Source of the DNA: Paenibacillus_AB hodogayensis
Lineage (GTDB): Bacteria; Bacillota; Bacilli; Paenibacillales; NBRC-103111
NCBI RefSeq assembly: GCF_039536325.1
Contig: NZ_BAAAYO010000021.1
Location: forward strand, 496,001 to 560,000
Direction of reading: 5' to 3'
DNA length: 64,000 bases
The position numbers and the translations under genes are program-made. Of this stretch, positions 8,333 through 17,652 are shown one piece after another. The notes beneath the pieces were generated by a model. That model was not told where the DNA came from, ran no database searches, and was given only the letters and a program-made list of their open reading frames with translations. Positions within the stretch are counted from its first letter, which is position 1, and each line of letters opens with the position of its first letter.

Positions 8333-9712
8333 ATGCAAAAAGTGATGAAGAGCGGCATCGCTCTCGCTTGCGCTTTTTCGTTTGCGCTCACGGCGTGCAG
8401 CGGAGGACAGAGCGGAAATAAGAGGAGCGAGCTTTCATCCGGAACGGCCGGCGCCGGTTCGACGGGGAAAAATGTGACGATCGAATACTGGTCCATCCCG
8501 ATCTATCAGAATGTCGAAGGCGCTCCTTCTCCCAGCTCGGGCGAATGGGAGAAAATGAAAATCAAAGAGTTCGAAGCGCAACATCCGTCGATCAAAATCA
8601 ATTTTCAACTCATTCCTTTTGACCAGTCGCAAAACAAAATCGGCATAGCGGTCGCGGGCAACAATGCGCCGGACGTCGTCCTGGAATCGGTCGACCGGGT
8701 CTTGATGAAGTACGTGGAGAGCGGGAAAAGCGAACCGATCGGCGACTTTATCGAAGACGTGAAAAGCGATTTCAATCCGGAGATGCTGAAAAAAGTAACG
8801 CGCGACGGCAAAATTTACGGTGTCCCGGTTACGCTCAATCCCGAATATTTCTTTTTGAACGCCGCTTTATTCAAGGCAAAAGGCTTGGAACACTTGATTC
8901 CGAAGGACGACCGGATGTGGACGATCGAGGAGATGCAAGACGCACTCAAGCGGGTTTCCGGTAACGGGGTGTACGGCACCGCCATGTGGGCGGCCAACGA
9001 GCAGGGCGATGAAATGAATTTGATGCGCCTTTTCGGAATGGGCGCGGAGCAGTGGGACGAATCGTCCACGAAAATCGTGCTCGATCAATATCCCCAGGCG
9101 GTCGACGGGCTGAGCAAACTCGTGAGCATGCTGGACCAAGGCATCGTCGCCCCCGGACCGGCCACCACGGCGGCACTGGACGCGGTGGAGTTGTTCAAGC
9201 AAAACAAAATCGCCATGATGCCGTTCGCAAACGGACTATGGTCGCTCGTGGAAGCGGGGAAAAAAGACGGGTCGACCGACCCGAAGGTAGAGCTGTTCGG
9301 CATGGCGCCTCCGCATTCCAAAGGAGTCGTCCCGAAAGTCGCATCGGCCATTCACGGGTATCAAGTATTCAAGCAAAGCGATCCGGAAAAGCGGGAGGCG
9401 GTCAAAAAGTTCGTGCGCTTCATGATTCAACCCGAACATATAAAGGCGGTGTCGAAATCGGGCAATTATGTCCCCTCCAGACAATCCGCAAGCTATCGGT
9501 ACGACAACCCGGAAATCCAGGCGGCGATGGATGTCGTCTCCAAATTGCCTTTGGCGAACACGGGCGTATCGTCCCCTTACTTCCTTGATGTCAGAAAAAT
9601 GTGGTACCCGGAGCTGCAGGCGATCTTGCTCAAGAAGAAATCGCCCGAACAGGCGCTAAAAGATTATGCGAAGAAAGCGAACGATTTCCTGGCGGAGAAG
9701 CAAAGGAGGTGA
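8333..9712 (+). CDS. ABC sugar transporter solute-binding lipoprotein
   Basis: A 459-residue lipoprotein of the extracellular solute-binding family 1. The signal peptide ends in the lipobox LTAC (Cys near residue 22). It continues with TIEYWSIPIYQN, the EFEAQHPSIKINFQLIPF segment typical of this family, and NAAPDVV-like and FAN(G)LW-type segments. The ATG at 8333 follows AAGGAGG. It should capture an oligosaccharide outside the membrane and deliver it to the permeases at 13494 and 14437, three and four genes downstream. The adjacent YesM/YesN pair and the sialidase-like protein suggest a complex host, plant or microbial glycan. The ligand cannot be told from sequence. Confidence 0.9.
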   Translation: MQKVMKSGIALACAFSFALTACSGGQSGNKRSELSSGTAGAGSTGKNVTIEYWSIPIYQNVEGAPSPSSGEWEKMKIKEFEAQHPSIKINFQLIPFDQSQNKIGIAVAGNNAPDVVLESVDRVLMKYVESGKSEPIGDFIEDVKSDFNPEMLKKVTRDGKIYGVPVTLNPEYFFLNAALFKAKGLEHLIPKDDRMWTIEEMQDALKRVSGNGVYGTAMWAANEQGDEMNLMRLFGMGAEQWDESSTKIVLDQYPQAVDGLSKLVSMLDQGIVAPGPATTAALDAVELFKQNKIAMMPFANGLWSLVEAGKKDGSTDPKVELFGMAPPHSKGVVPKVASAIHGYQVFKQSDPEKREAVKKFVRFMIQPEHIKAVSKSGNYVPSRQSASYRYDNPEIQAAMDVVSKLPLANTGVSSPYFLDVRKMWYPELQAILLKKKSPEQALKDYAKKANDFLAEKQRR

Positions 9713-9784
9713 TGCAAGTCCTATGAGGGGACAACTTGGCGCCCACAGAAAATGAAGCGGACATTTTCGAAGGAGGTATTTTCA

Positions 9785-11920
9785 ATGGGAAGGTTTACGA
9801 GAACGGCAGTAATCGGCCTCGTCACGTTTTTGCTATCGGGCATCGTCATATCGGGACCCGCCGGCGCCGCGCCGCCCCAAGCGGACGACCCGACCGTGCC
9901 GGATGTGGTGATCGTGTCCCCGGAAAACAGCGCATGCTTGAAATGGGATCGCAATAAGAAAATCGACGGTGATGAGCGAAAAGGGAATGAGACCGTGCCC
10001 TGTCCCTGGTTTCCGTCCATTGCCAAGCTGGCCAACGGGGATCTGTATCTTGCCTACAGTTGGTCAATCAGCCATTCCGCCTACAGCAAAATCGCGGCCA
10101 GACGCAGCACGGACAACGGGCTGACTTGGTCTGAGCAAGCCATCATCGTGAGCGATTCGATCGATGACAAAGAGCCGAGCTTGACGGTTCTCCGCAACGG
10201 CCATATCCTGTTGACCTACTATGATTACGTTCCCAGCCGGACCCACCGTCGTCAGGCGTATATTCGCCGCTCTACCGACAACGGAGTAACTTGGGGACCG
10301 CCGATCATACCCCCCACGCTTTTGTACGACCACCCGAGAGGTTACGCCGCGATTAATGGCGAGATGGTGGAACTGGACAACGGCGACCTCTTGATGCCTA
10401 TCTACGGACTGCGGAATTACGACGGTACAATGGGCGCTTTCGGTACCTACGTGCTGCGCAGCCGGGACGGCGGGTATACCTGGCTTAAAGCGGATGAACG
10501 GGTTGTGATGTGGGACGGTTACGACTATGAAGGCTACTCCTACGAAACCGCAACCGGGTATACCGAGCCGGCGTTGGCCGACTTGGGCAATGGCCATATC
10601 ATGATGGTGGCTCGTACGAATCGTCCCAAAGGGGACCCCAATACGGACGTCATGAAGGTAGGCCATTCGTACGATTACGGCAACACTTGGAGCACCCCGG
10701 CAGACGAACCGACGCTCAAAGGCCATGCTCCCCATTTCCTGAAACTGAAAGGGGGAACCCATTTTCTTACATACGGCGATCGCTCCAACGCATGGACGCA
10801 GGGAAGGCCGGTCATCGGGCGGATGTATGTGGATTCCAAAGGCTGGTCGTACACGCAAAGCAAGCTGCTGTACCGCAATCCGGGCGTATTTTCCGATATG
10901 GCTTACCCCGGCAGTGTGGAACTGGATGACGGTCGTATCTTTACCGTCTACTACGACCGGGGCGAAGGCATTCTCGCGGGAACGTACACCCGGCCCGATC
11001 CGTATCAACTCGACCTGTGGAAAATGTTTCTGAACGGGCAAATCACCTATCAGACGGACATGACCCACACGGCATCCAGCAAACCGATGATGCAGCCTTG
11101 GGGACCGCTGGACGGCAATACCTCTTACTGGTATACGGCAGCAAGCGATGCGGGGGCTCCTCCCGTCAAATACTGGCAGCTTTCCTTGGATAAAGCGTAT
11201 CCGGTCACCGATATAGGCGTCGTGTTGAAGCCGGGTTATCGGGAATCGGCAAGCGTGGACGTTTCGGTATATGGAAGCGGCGATTGGCAAACCGTCCGAA
11301 ATTATACGATGCAGCAAACCGACGATTACGACTGGACCGCCTTGAGACCGGAGCGGGATGTGAAGCATGTGCGCGTCAACATTACCGATTCCCGAGGCAA
11401 CGGCGACGCTACCTTTAACGATTTGGCTATTCGGGTAGCTCCGACTACGTTCAATCGATCCCGGTCACTGAAAATGGATTTGTGGCAGATGAAACGCACT
11501 GGTAAAGCCGCAATCGGCGGCAATATGAATGCTCTTGACCCGACCGGCTCGCATCCTGGACTAAACCCAGCGGGCCCGATCGACGGCAAAGCCCAGTCCG
11601 AGTACGCCGCAACAGCCGATTGCTCGGGCTGCACGGGAACTTGGCAGGTATCGCTGGATCGGCTTTACACCTTCAACAAAGTCGGCTTGATGCTCAAGCC
11701 GGGCTACCAGGAATCCGCCGTGGTGGAGGTCTCTGCCGACGGCACCGCTTGGACCCAAGCAGCCGAGCTGAACATGACGGATACGAACGCCATTCAGTAC
11801 TTGACCTTCTCGCCGACGACGGCCCGATATGTGCGCGTGCGCGTCCCGCAAGTCAGCTCCGGTTCGCCGCAGCTGACCGAATTCGAGCTTTATACCACAA
11901 GCCCGATGATTCAGCCTTAA
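9785..11920 (+). CDS. Secreted sialidase-like (Asp-box) beta-propeller with two discoidin-type domains
   Basis: A 711-residue exported protein. The signal peptide covers about residues 1-30 (SGPAGA-APP). A six-bladed sialidase-superfamily propeller follows (about 40-400) with at least four Asp-box turns: STDNGLTW, STDNGVTW, SRDGGYTW and SYDYGNTW. Two F5/8 type C (discoidin, CBM32-like) modules follow, each with a YWQLSLD- or TWQVSLD-like strand and VGLMLKPGYQES-like repeats. The ATG at 9785 is chosen because GGAGG precedes it; an in-frame ATG at 9752 has no such site. It is probably an exo-glycosidase or glycan-binding protein acting outside the cell on the substrate imported by this cluster. 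I cannot confirm a true sialidase, since the arginine triad cannot be assigned by eye. Confidence 0.82.
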   Translation: MGRFTRTAVIGLVTFLLSGIVISGPAGAAPPQADDPTVPDVVIVSPENSACLKWDRNKKIDGDERKGNETVPCPWFPSIAKLANGDLYLAYSWSISHSAYSKIAARRSTDNGLTWSEQAIIVSDSIDDKEPSLTVLRNGHILLTYYDYVPSRTHRRQAYIRRSTDNGVTWGPPIIPPTLLYDHPRGYAAINGEMVELDNGDLLMPIYGLRNYDGTMGAFGTYVLRSRDGGYTWLKADERVVMWDGYDYEGYSYETATGYTEPALADLGNGHIMMVARTNRPKGDPNTDVMKVGHSYDYGNTWSTPADEPTLKGHAPHFLKLKGGTHFLTYGDRSNAWTQGRPVIGRMYVDSKGWSYTQSKLLYRNPGVFSDMAYPGSVELDDGRIFTVYYDRGEGILAGTYTRPDPYQLDLWKMFLNGQITYQTDMTHTASSKPMMQPWGPLDGNTSYWYTAASDAGAPPVKYWQLSLDKAYPVTDIGVVLKPGYRESASVDVSVYGSGDWQTVRNYTMQQTDDYDWTALRPERDVKHVRVNITDSRGNGDATFNDLAIRVAPTTFNRSRSLKMDLWQMKRTGKAAIGGNMNALDPTGSHPGLNPAGPIDGKAQSEYAATADCSGCTGTWQVSLDRLYTFNKVGLMLKPGYQESAVVEVSADGTAWTQAAELNMTDTNAIQYLTFSPTTARYVRVRVPQVSSGSPQLTEFELYTTSPMIQP

Positions 11921-12018
11921 ACTTAGCAACGGCGGGGCGCAGCCTTCGGAGAGCGAAGAGCCGCCCCCCGCTCTATCCAACTAGCAATCGGAAAGAATGA
12001 TACGGGGAGGAAGCGACC

Positions 12019-13380
12019 ATGAAACATGCAGTGGAGATTGGAACAAGAGTAGAAATGTTTGTCGACGACTGGCTGATCGAAGAAAGGAAAGGAACGAAGC
12101 TGAAGCTGAATCCCCCGGTCAAACGGGAAGCGGTGCTGGTGCTCGATCGGCCGTGGGAGGACAGCCAAGGCTGCTTTTTTTCCGTCATTCCGGAAAAGGA
12201 TCGAATCCGTCTTTATTACCGGGGCGCATGCCTTCGCGATACGGACGACGACACGCAAGTGACCTGCTATGCGGAAAGCGAGGACGGTATTCACTTTGAA
12301 CGGCCTTCCCTCGGACTTTACGATCATGAAGGCTCCAAGGATAACAATATTATGCTGGTCGGGACGGACGCCCACAACTTCGCTCCGTTTCTGGATGCGA
12401 GTCCGGACGCTCCGCCGCAATTGCGCTTCAAGGCCATAGCCGGGGTCGGACCGAAGGCGCAATCGATTTTTTTGAATAAAGGGCATTTGAACGGCTATTA
12501 TTCATCGGATGGCATCCATTGGCACAAGTGGGATGAACCGATCATTTACAACGGAGCCTTCGACAGTCTGAATGTGGCCTTTTGGGATACGAATGTCAAG
12601 GAGTACCGCTGCTATTCGCGGTATTTTGAAGATAAAGTCAGATCCGTGCAAGTTGCCTCTTCCGGCGACTTTGTTCATTGGGGGGAGCATCAGCCGAACC
12701 GGTATGCCGAAGGCGTTCCGCTCGAGCAATTTTATACGAACGCAACCGTGCAATGTCCGGGCGCCGAGCATATCTACTTGTCCTTTCCGATGCGAATCGA
12801 GGTGGAACGCAAAAAGAATCGCAAAAGCATGTATCCTGGCGTTTCCGACGCCGTCATGATGAGCAGCCGGGACGGACACCACTGGGACCGTCCGTTCATG
12901 GAAGCATGGGTCCGGCCCGGTACGGACCCGAACAACTGGATCGATCGCAATCAGATGGTGGCCCGCGGCATCGTGGAAACGGCTCCCGACGAATTCTCGC
13001 TTTATATCAGCGAGCATTACCGCTGCAACGATAACCGGCTGCGCCGGTTGACCGTCCGGAAGCACGGGTTCGCGTCGGTGAATGCGGATTATGCCGGCGG
13101 AGAGTTCATTACCCGTCCGGTCGTCTTCTCGGGCAATCGCTTATTGCTCAATTATTCCACTTCCGCGGTCGGATCGGTGAAAGTGGAAGTGCAGGATGCA
13201 TCCGGCGTTCCGATTGACGGTTTTTCGCTTCACGATATGGACGATATGTATGGAGATTCGATCGCCGAAGCGGTCAAATGGAACGGAGGACACAGCTTGG
13301 AGGAACTGAAAGGGGAGCCGGTCCGATTCCGGTTCGTACTAAAAGACGCCGACTTGTTCTCCATCAAAACGGCAAATTAA
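12019..13380 (+). CDS. Cytoplasmic glycosidase-like five-bladed propeller protein (GH43/GH32-like fold)
   Basis: A 453-residue protein without signal peptide. The repeated pattern of YRG/YAESEDGIHFERP, YYSSDGIHWHKW, SSGDFVHWGE and SSRDGHHWDRP is typical of GH32/GH43/GH130-like beta-propellers that place a bound sugar in a central funnel. FVDDWLIEE near the N-terminus may supply a catalytic or metal-contacting Asp. The ATG at 12019 follows GGGGAGG. Given its position between the secreted sialidase-like protein and the permeases, it most likely processes the imported oligosaccharide. The exact family and chemistry (hydrolase or phosphorylase) are not decidable here. Confidence 0.65.
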   Translation: MKHAVEIGTRVEMFVDDWLIEERKGTKLKLNPPVKREAVLVLDRPWEDSQGCFFSVIPEKDRIRLYYRGACLRDTDDDTQVTCYAESEDGIHFERPSLGLYDHEGSKDNNIMLVGTDAHNFAPFLDASPDAPPQLRFKAIAGVGPKAQSIFLNKGHLNGYYSSDGIHWHKWDEPIIYNGAFDSLNVAFWDTNVKEYRCYSRYFEDKVRSVQVASSGDFVHWGEHQPNRYAEGVPLEQFYTNATVQCPGAEHIYLSFPMRIEVERKKNRKSMYPGVSDAVMMSSRDGHHWDRPFMEAWVRPGTDPNNWIDRNQMVARGIVETAPDEFSLYISEHYRCNDNRLRRLTVRKHGFASVNADYAGGEFITRPVVFSGNRLLLNYSTSAVGSVKVEVQDASGVPIDGFSLHDMDDMYGDSIAEAVKWNGGHSLEELKGEPVRFRFVLKDADLFSIKTAN

Positions 13381-13493
13381 CGCGGCGCGCCGCGATTGTC
13401 CGCGGGCTAAAGGGCCGGGGGGGCGGCGATTCGATAGCTGCCGCATCCGGCTCTTGCCATTCATATAACAGACGAGGATGAGGTGAGGGCGGC

Positions 13494-14420
13494 ATGCTGA
13501 GACAAAAGGCAACCGTTGTAAAGGATTCTCCGCCTGCTGCTATTAGAGAACGAAGCGCGGGTTGGAAATGGAAAGAGGTTTTCTCGGGGTACTTGTTCAT
13601 TTTTCCGAATTTGGCTTTCGTTTTGATCTTTTTTGTTTATCCGCTGTTGGATACGATCAAGCTGAGCTTTTACAAGTCCGATCTGGCGGGACAATCGTTT
13701 ATCGGTTTGCAAAATTACTTCACAGTATTTTCCGATCCGATCTTCTGGAACTCCCTGAAAAATACGGTTTACTTCGCGATCATCATCGTCCCCGTCGTCG
13801 TGGCCGTTTCGTTTACGCTGGCCGCTTTGATGCGGGATATGAGGAACAGCTCGAAAGCGTTTTTCAGAGTCATGTTTTATTTGCCCGTTATCAGCACGCC
13901 CGTCGTCCTTACGATGATCTGGTCCTGGATTTACAATACGAATTTCGGCATTTTGACTTATTTCCGCAGCTTGCTCGGCTACGCGCCGACGGAAATATTG
14001 GGGACCCCGACTTCGGCGATTCTCGCGGTTTCCGTCGTCGTCGCCACATGGTCGATCGGCCAGCCAGTCATTTTGTATTTGTCTTCCGTGGACGGGATTC
14101 CCCAAGATTATTATGAAGCGGCGGAGATCGACGGAGCGGGGCCGCTGCGCAAATTGGTCGCCATCACGCTGCCTCTTGTCGCCCATACGACGCTTTTCGT
14201 GACGATTACGACGACCATCGCCGCATTCCAAATCTTTGCGGTCATCTATTTGTTGACCGGCGGCGGACCTTATTACGGTACGGAAACGCTCGTTTACACC
14301 ATTTACCGGACGGCGTTCAATTCCTACGATTTCGGCCTTGCCTCCGCGCAAGGAGTCGTGCTCTTCGTCATCATCATGGCGATCGCGCTTGTACAGCTGC
14401 GATTATTGAAAGTCAAATAA
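13494..14420 (+). CDS. ABC sugar permease, MalF type
   Basis: A 308-residue inner-membrane permease with about six hydrophobic segments. The EAA loop (YYEAAEIDGAGPLRKLVAITLPL, near residues 204-226) contacts the ATPase. The PNLAFVLIFFVYPLLDTIKLSFY start is characteristic of the MalF/UgpA group. It forms the channel with the MalG-type partner encoded 16 bases downstream. No ATP-binding subunit is encoded in this window, so a shared MsmX-like ATPase elsewhere is implied. The start is the ATG at 13494, preceded by a GAGGTGAGG region. Confidence 0.93.
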   Translation: MLRQKATVVKDSPPAAIRERSAGWKWKEVFSGYLFIFPNLAFVLIFFVYPLLDTIKLSFYKSDLAGQSFIGLQNYFTVFSDPIFWNSLKNTVYFAIIIVPVVVAVSFTLAALMRDMRNSSKAFFRVMFYLPVISTPVVLTMIWSWIYNTNFGILTYFRSLLGYAPTEILGTPTSAILAVSVVVATWSIGQPVILYLSSVDGIPQDYYEAAEIDGAGPLRKLVAITLPLVAHTTLFVTITTTIAAFQIFAVIYLLTGGGPYYGTETLVYTIYRTAFNSYDFGLASAQGVVLFVIIMAIALVQLRLLKVK

Positions 14421-14436
14421 AAAGGGGAGGAAATCG

Positions 14437-15252
14437 ATGAAAGCCGCTATCGTCTTGCGTTATCTCCTTTTAATTGCCGCGTCCGTCGTTTTCGCTTTTC
14501 CTTTGTACTGGATGGTGACGGGATCGGTCAAGCCGATGCTGTCCATCTGGTCCATGCCGCCCGAATGGTTTCCGAAGCATTGGCAGTGGACGCATTACGA
14601 GAAATTGTTCGGAGAGCTTCCTACGCTCCGATGGATGTGGAACAGCATCTTTACCGGTGTGCTTGCCGTTTTGTTTATCCTGCTTTTTTGTTCGATGGCA
14701 GGCTACGCTTTCGCGAAGAAAACATTTCCCGGCAGGGATCTTCTCTTTTTTATCATCATTGCGACGATGATGATGCCGCATCAAGTCATTCTGGTGCCTC
14801 TGTATATTTTGATTTCCGACATGAACCTGCTCGACACCTACGGGGGAGTCATTTTGCCCGTAATCGGCTATCCGTTCGGCGTATTTCTGATCCGCCAATT
14901 TGTCCGCTACATTCCGGACGAATTGTTTCAGGCGGCCAAAGTGGACGGCGCCAAGGAGATTCGCATCTTCGTGCAAATCGTTCTTCCGCTCATCGGACCC
15001 GCTCTCGGAGCGTTGGCGATCTTTTCGTTCCTATACGTCTGGAACGACTATTTATGGCAGCTGATCGTGCTGCAATCGGACGGGATGAAAACATTGCCCT
15101 TAGGGATTTCCACCTTGATTCGCCACGAATCGTCCGTCAATTACGGACTGGCGATGGCCGGCGGGACGGTGGCCGCGGTGCCGCTCATCCTCTTCTTCCT
15201 ATTGTTTCAGCGCAGCTTTATTCGCGGAATTACGCTCGGAACGGACAAATGA
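14437..15252 (+). CDS. ABC sugar permease, MalG type
   Basis: A 271-residue inner-membrane permease. It opens with a transmembrane segment ending FPLYWMVTGSVKP, and continues with six predicted segments and the EAA motif ELFQAAKVDGAKEIRIFVQIVLPL. LYVWNDYLWQLIVLQSD is the usual MalG-family C-terminal signature. AAAGGGGAGG precedes the ATG at 14437. It pairs with the product of 13494-14420 to import the sugar presented by the binding lipoprotein at 8333. Confidence 0.93.
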   Translation: MKAAIVLRYLLLIAASVVFAFPLYWMVTGSVKPMLSIWSMPPEWFPKHWQWTHYEKLFGELPTLRWMWNSIFTGVLAVLFILLFCSMAGYAFAKKTFPGRDLLFFIIIATMMMPHQVILVPLYILISDMNLLDTYGGVILPVIGYPFGVFLIRQFVRYIPDELFQAAKVDGAKEIRIFVQIVLPLIGPALGALAIFSFLYVWNDYLWQLIVLQSDGMKTLPLGISTLIRHESSVNYGLAMAGGTVAAVPLILFFLLFQRSFIRGITLGTDK

Positions 15253-15267
15253 AAGGGGAGAAAAGCA

Positions 15268-16302
15268 ATGGTTCAAGCAGCCGTAATCGGCTTGGGGAAA
15301 ATCGGTCTCATGTACGACATCGTGTCGTCGGAAGGCAGGCCCGGCACTCATGCATTGGCTTATCATCTTCATCCAGAAATCGACTTTGCAGCGGCTGTAG
15401 GCGTTCGTCGGGAACAGGGAGAGCATCTGGCGAAGCTGGCTCCGGAGGCGGCTTTCTACTTAAATACGGAAGAAATGCTCAGCCGTCATAAACCGGATAT
15501 AGTAAGCATTTGCACGCCCGCACACGTCCGGTACGATCTCATCAAGTCCGTCCTCGAACAATCCTCCGCTCCCGTCCTATTTTGCGAAAAGCCGGTAGCC
15601 CGATCGATCGAGGAAGCGCGGCGAATTTCCGCTTTGATGGCCGCCCACAAGGGACGGATGCTGATCCCGAACTTATCCCGAAGGTGGAACGAGGGGACGG
15701 AGAATGTGCGGGCAAGGATTGCCGATCGCTCTTTCGGCACGCTGAAAAAAATGCATTTGCGCTACACCCGCGGCATTTACAACTCGGGGGCGCATCTGTT
15801 CGATTTGGTCCGCTATTTTGCCGGGACGATCGACGAGGTGCAGGTCATCGGGCAAGTTCCCACATCGTTGGACGAGCAGGGCGACTGGACGTACCGGTTT
15901 CTTTTCAAGGCGGGGGGAGGTCGGATTAGCGGTTTTGCCGAAGCGTTCGACGATCGGGATGATTACTACATATTCGAGATGGACTTGTTTTTCGACCGGG
16001 GAAAAATCGAAATCAGGGACAGCGGCGACGTTATCCGCTATTTCGGAGTCGAGGAGCATCCGCATTTGAAGCCGTTGCATCTTCTCCGTCTCGACCGGGA
16101 GGATGAAGGGATGCTCGCCAAATCGAATAATATGCAAAACGCAGTCGCCCATCTGGTCGATGTGCTCGTCCGCAAAGCACAGCCGGTCTGCGCGCTCGAG
16201 GACGCAACCTACCCCCTATACGTTGCCGAAGCGTTGATCCGTTCGAACGACAATGGGGGGATAGGCGTCCCGGTCGGGGAAACAAAAACGAGATCCATAT
16301 AA
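15268..16302 (+). CDS. Gfo/Idh/MocA family oxidoreductase
   Basis: A 344-residue NAD(P)-dependent sugar or inositol-type oxidoreductase. It has an N-terminal Rossmann fold (AVIGLGKIG), the EKPVARS motif that supplies the catalytic Lys, and a C-terminal alpha/beta domain with SGAHLFDLVRYFAG (the His/Asp region). AAAGGGGAG precedes the ATG at 15268, 15 bases after the MalG-type permease stop. It is the last gene of the operon and is followed by a hairpin. It probably oxidises or epimerises the monosaccharide released from the imported glycan. Confidence 0.88.
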   Translation: MVQAAVIGLGKIGLMYDIVSSEGRPGTHALAYHLHPEIDFAAAVGVRREQGEHLAKLAPEAAFYLNTEEMLSRHKPDIVSICTPAHVRYDLIKSVLEQSSAPVLFCEKPVARSIEEARRISALMAAHKGRMLIPNLSRRWNEGTENVRARIADRSFGTLKKMHLRYTRGIYNSGAHLFDLVRYFAGTIDEVQVIGQVPTSLDEQGDWTYRFLFKAGGGRISGFAEAFDDRDDYYIFEMDLFFDRGKIEIRDSGDVIRYFGVEEHPHLKPLHLLRLDREDEGMLAKSNNMQNAVAHLVDVLVRKAQPVCALEDATYPLYVAEALIRSNDNGGIGVPVGETKTRSI

Positions 16303-16330
16303 TTCATTTAGCGGACATCCCGATACCCCG

Positions 16331-16367
16331 AACCCCCGACTGCGCGTTGCTCGTGCAGCGGGGGTTT
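16331..16367 (+). terminator. Candidate operon-end hairpin
   Basis: AACCCCCGACTGC pairs with GCAGCGGGGGTT (one bulge) around an 11-base loop, 29 bases after the oxidoreductase stop. Only a short TTT follows, so termination is likely but not certain. The following 290 bases up to 16656 hold no gene I can support. Confidence 0.55.
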
Positions 16368-16656
16368 GCTGCGTTGCGGGCGTGCATGCAAAAGAAGCTT
16401 CGGGCATCGATCTGAACGGGACTGTTTTGGGGATATTCGGCCCACGTAAACGTTCTGTTAAACTTCAGCCGTCCCGCATGCGCGGTCAAGCGGACGAAAA
16501 GCCCGTCAGATCTCGGCCAAATCCAGATAAACAAACACTTGTGGCATCGACCGCCGTCTTCATAATTTCTTATCCTCCGCTTGATATTCAACTTACATAC
16601 AACCTGCATAATGAAGCTTGTCAGCAATTTCATACTTCAGGACAAAGGAGCAGACC

Positions 16657-17646
16657 ATGCAAACCAAAGATTGGATCAACCCCGGTTTCACCATGTTGGA
16701 GGACTCCCGCTTTATGACCAGCAAACGGCCATGGTTCGGCGAGCTTCCGGCAGCAGTAACGGACGACTATTGTTTCGCCGTCGTGGGCGACCGCTGTGGA
16801 ATGGCGACCGAGGGCGTGTTTGAGAAAGCGCTCGAGGTGCTCAAGGATTTGAAGCCGGCGTTCGTGCTATCGGTCGGCGATTTGATAGAAGGGTATTGGT
16901 CGAACCCGAATTCCGCGCATGAGGAATGGGATGAGCTGGATGCGATGGTTCGCGACACGGGGCTGCCGTTTTTTCCGACGGTCGGCAACCATGATTACAG
17001 CAATGCCATGATGGCGGAAGTGTGGAGCGAGCGCAAGGGCTTGGATTATTATGCTTTCCGCGCCGGCAACGCGCTCTACATCACGATCAATACCGAGCGT
17101 ACGCCGGATGAGCTGCCGGAGGCGTTCGTGAACGTGATCAAAACGATAACGGAGCAAATCAAGCGTGACCCGGCCGGCGCTAAGCAATATCTGAGAGCGT
17201 TCGGAGAGGGGATGACGCCGGAGCAGCTCCAAAGCATGTCGCAAGTCAAAATGACGATTGGCGAAGAGCAGTTTTCTTTTATCGAAAACGTTCTGAACGA
17301 GCATCAGGATGTATCCTGGACCTTCATCAATATGCATAAACCGGGCTGGAAAACAGGCAGTGAAGAGTTCCGGCGTCTGGAACAACTACTCGCAGACCGT
17401 CCGCACACGATATTCGCAGGACACCTGCACGAGCTTGAATATACCCGCGAGGGGAACCGCGAGCGGATCCAGCTCGGCCGTACCGGCGGACTGCCGCACG
17501 GGGAAGAGGAGACTGGCGCGAATGCCAACTTGATGCTGTGGGTCACGATGCGCGCCGGCGCTCCGACCTACCGCGTCATTCATCTGGACGGCGTACAAGA
17601 CATAACGGCCTATCCGCCGCACACAGCCAAACACATAAAGGAGTAG
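16657..17646 (+). CDS. Calcineurin-type metallophosphoesterase
   Basis: A 329-residue cytoplasmic metallophosphoesterase. Metal-binding motifs in order are VVGDRCG (a variant of the usual D-x-H block), SVGDLIEG, VGNHDYS, INMHKPGW and AGHLHELE. The DR[CT]G variant is found in a subgroup of calcineurin-like enzymes. An insertion of about 60 residues lies between the third and fourth motifs. The ATG at 16657 follows AAAGGAG. It is the first gene of an apparent operon with a second phosphoesterase six bases downstream, a binding protein, two permeases, a GntR regulator and a phosphatase. A role in cleaving an imported phosphodiester or phosphomonoester is inferred. Confidence 0.85.
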   Translation: MQTKDWINPGFTMLEDSRFMTSKRPWFGELPAAVTDDYCFAVVGDRCGMATEGVFEKALEVLKDLKPAFVLSVGDLIEGYWSNPNSAHEEWDELDAMVRDTGLPFFPTVGNHDYSNAMMAEVWSERKGLDYYAFRAGNALYITINTERTPDELPEAFVNVIKTITEQIKRDPAGAKQYLRAFGEGMTPEQLQSMSQVKMTIGEEQFSFIENVLNEHQDVSWTFINMHKPGWKTGSEEFRRLEQLLADRPHTIFAGHLHELEYTREGNRERIQLGRTGGLPHGEEETGANANLMLWVTMRAGAPTYRVIHLDGVQDITAYPPHTAKHIKE

Positions 17647-17652
17647 AGGACC

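Noticed and set aside
10064..11368. A 434-codon minus-strand frame inside the sialidase-like gene
   Set aside because: Antisense shadow of a gene with clear Asp-box motifs on the plus strand; no start signals and no recognisable domain.
16570..16620. Pho-box-like TTCAAC/TACAAC direct repeat with 11-bp period upstream of the first phosphoesterase gene
   Set aside because: Only two units, both with mismatches to TT(A/T/C)ACA, and no further repeats. Attractive for a phosphate-scavenging operon but too weak to claim.
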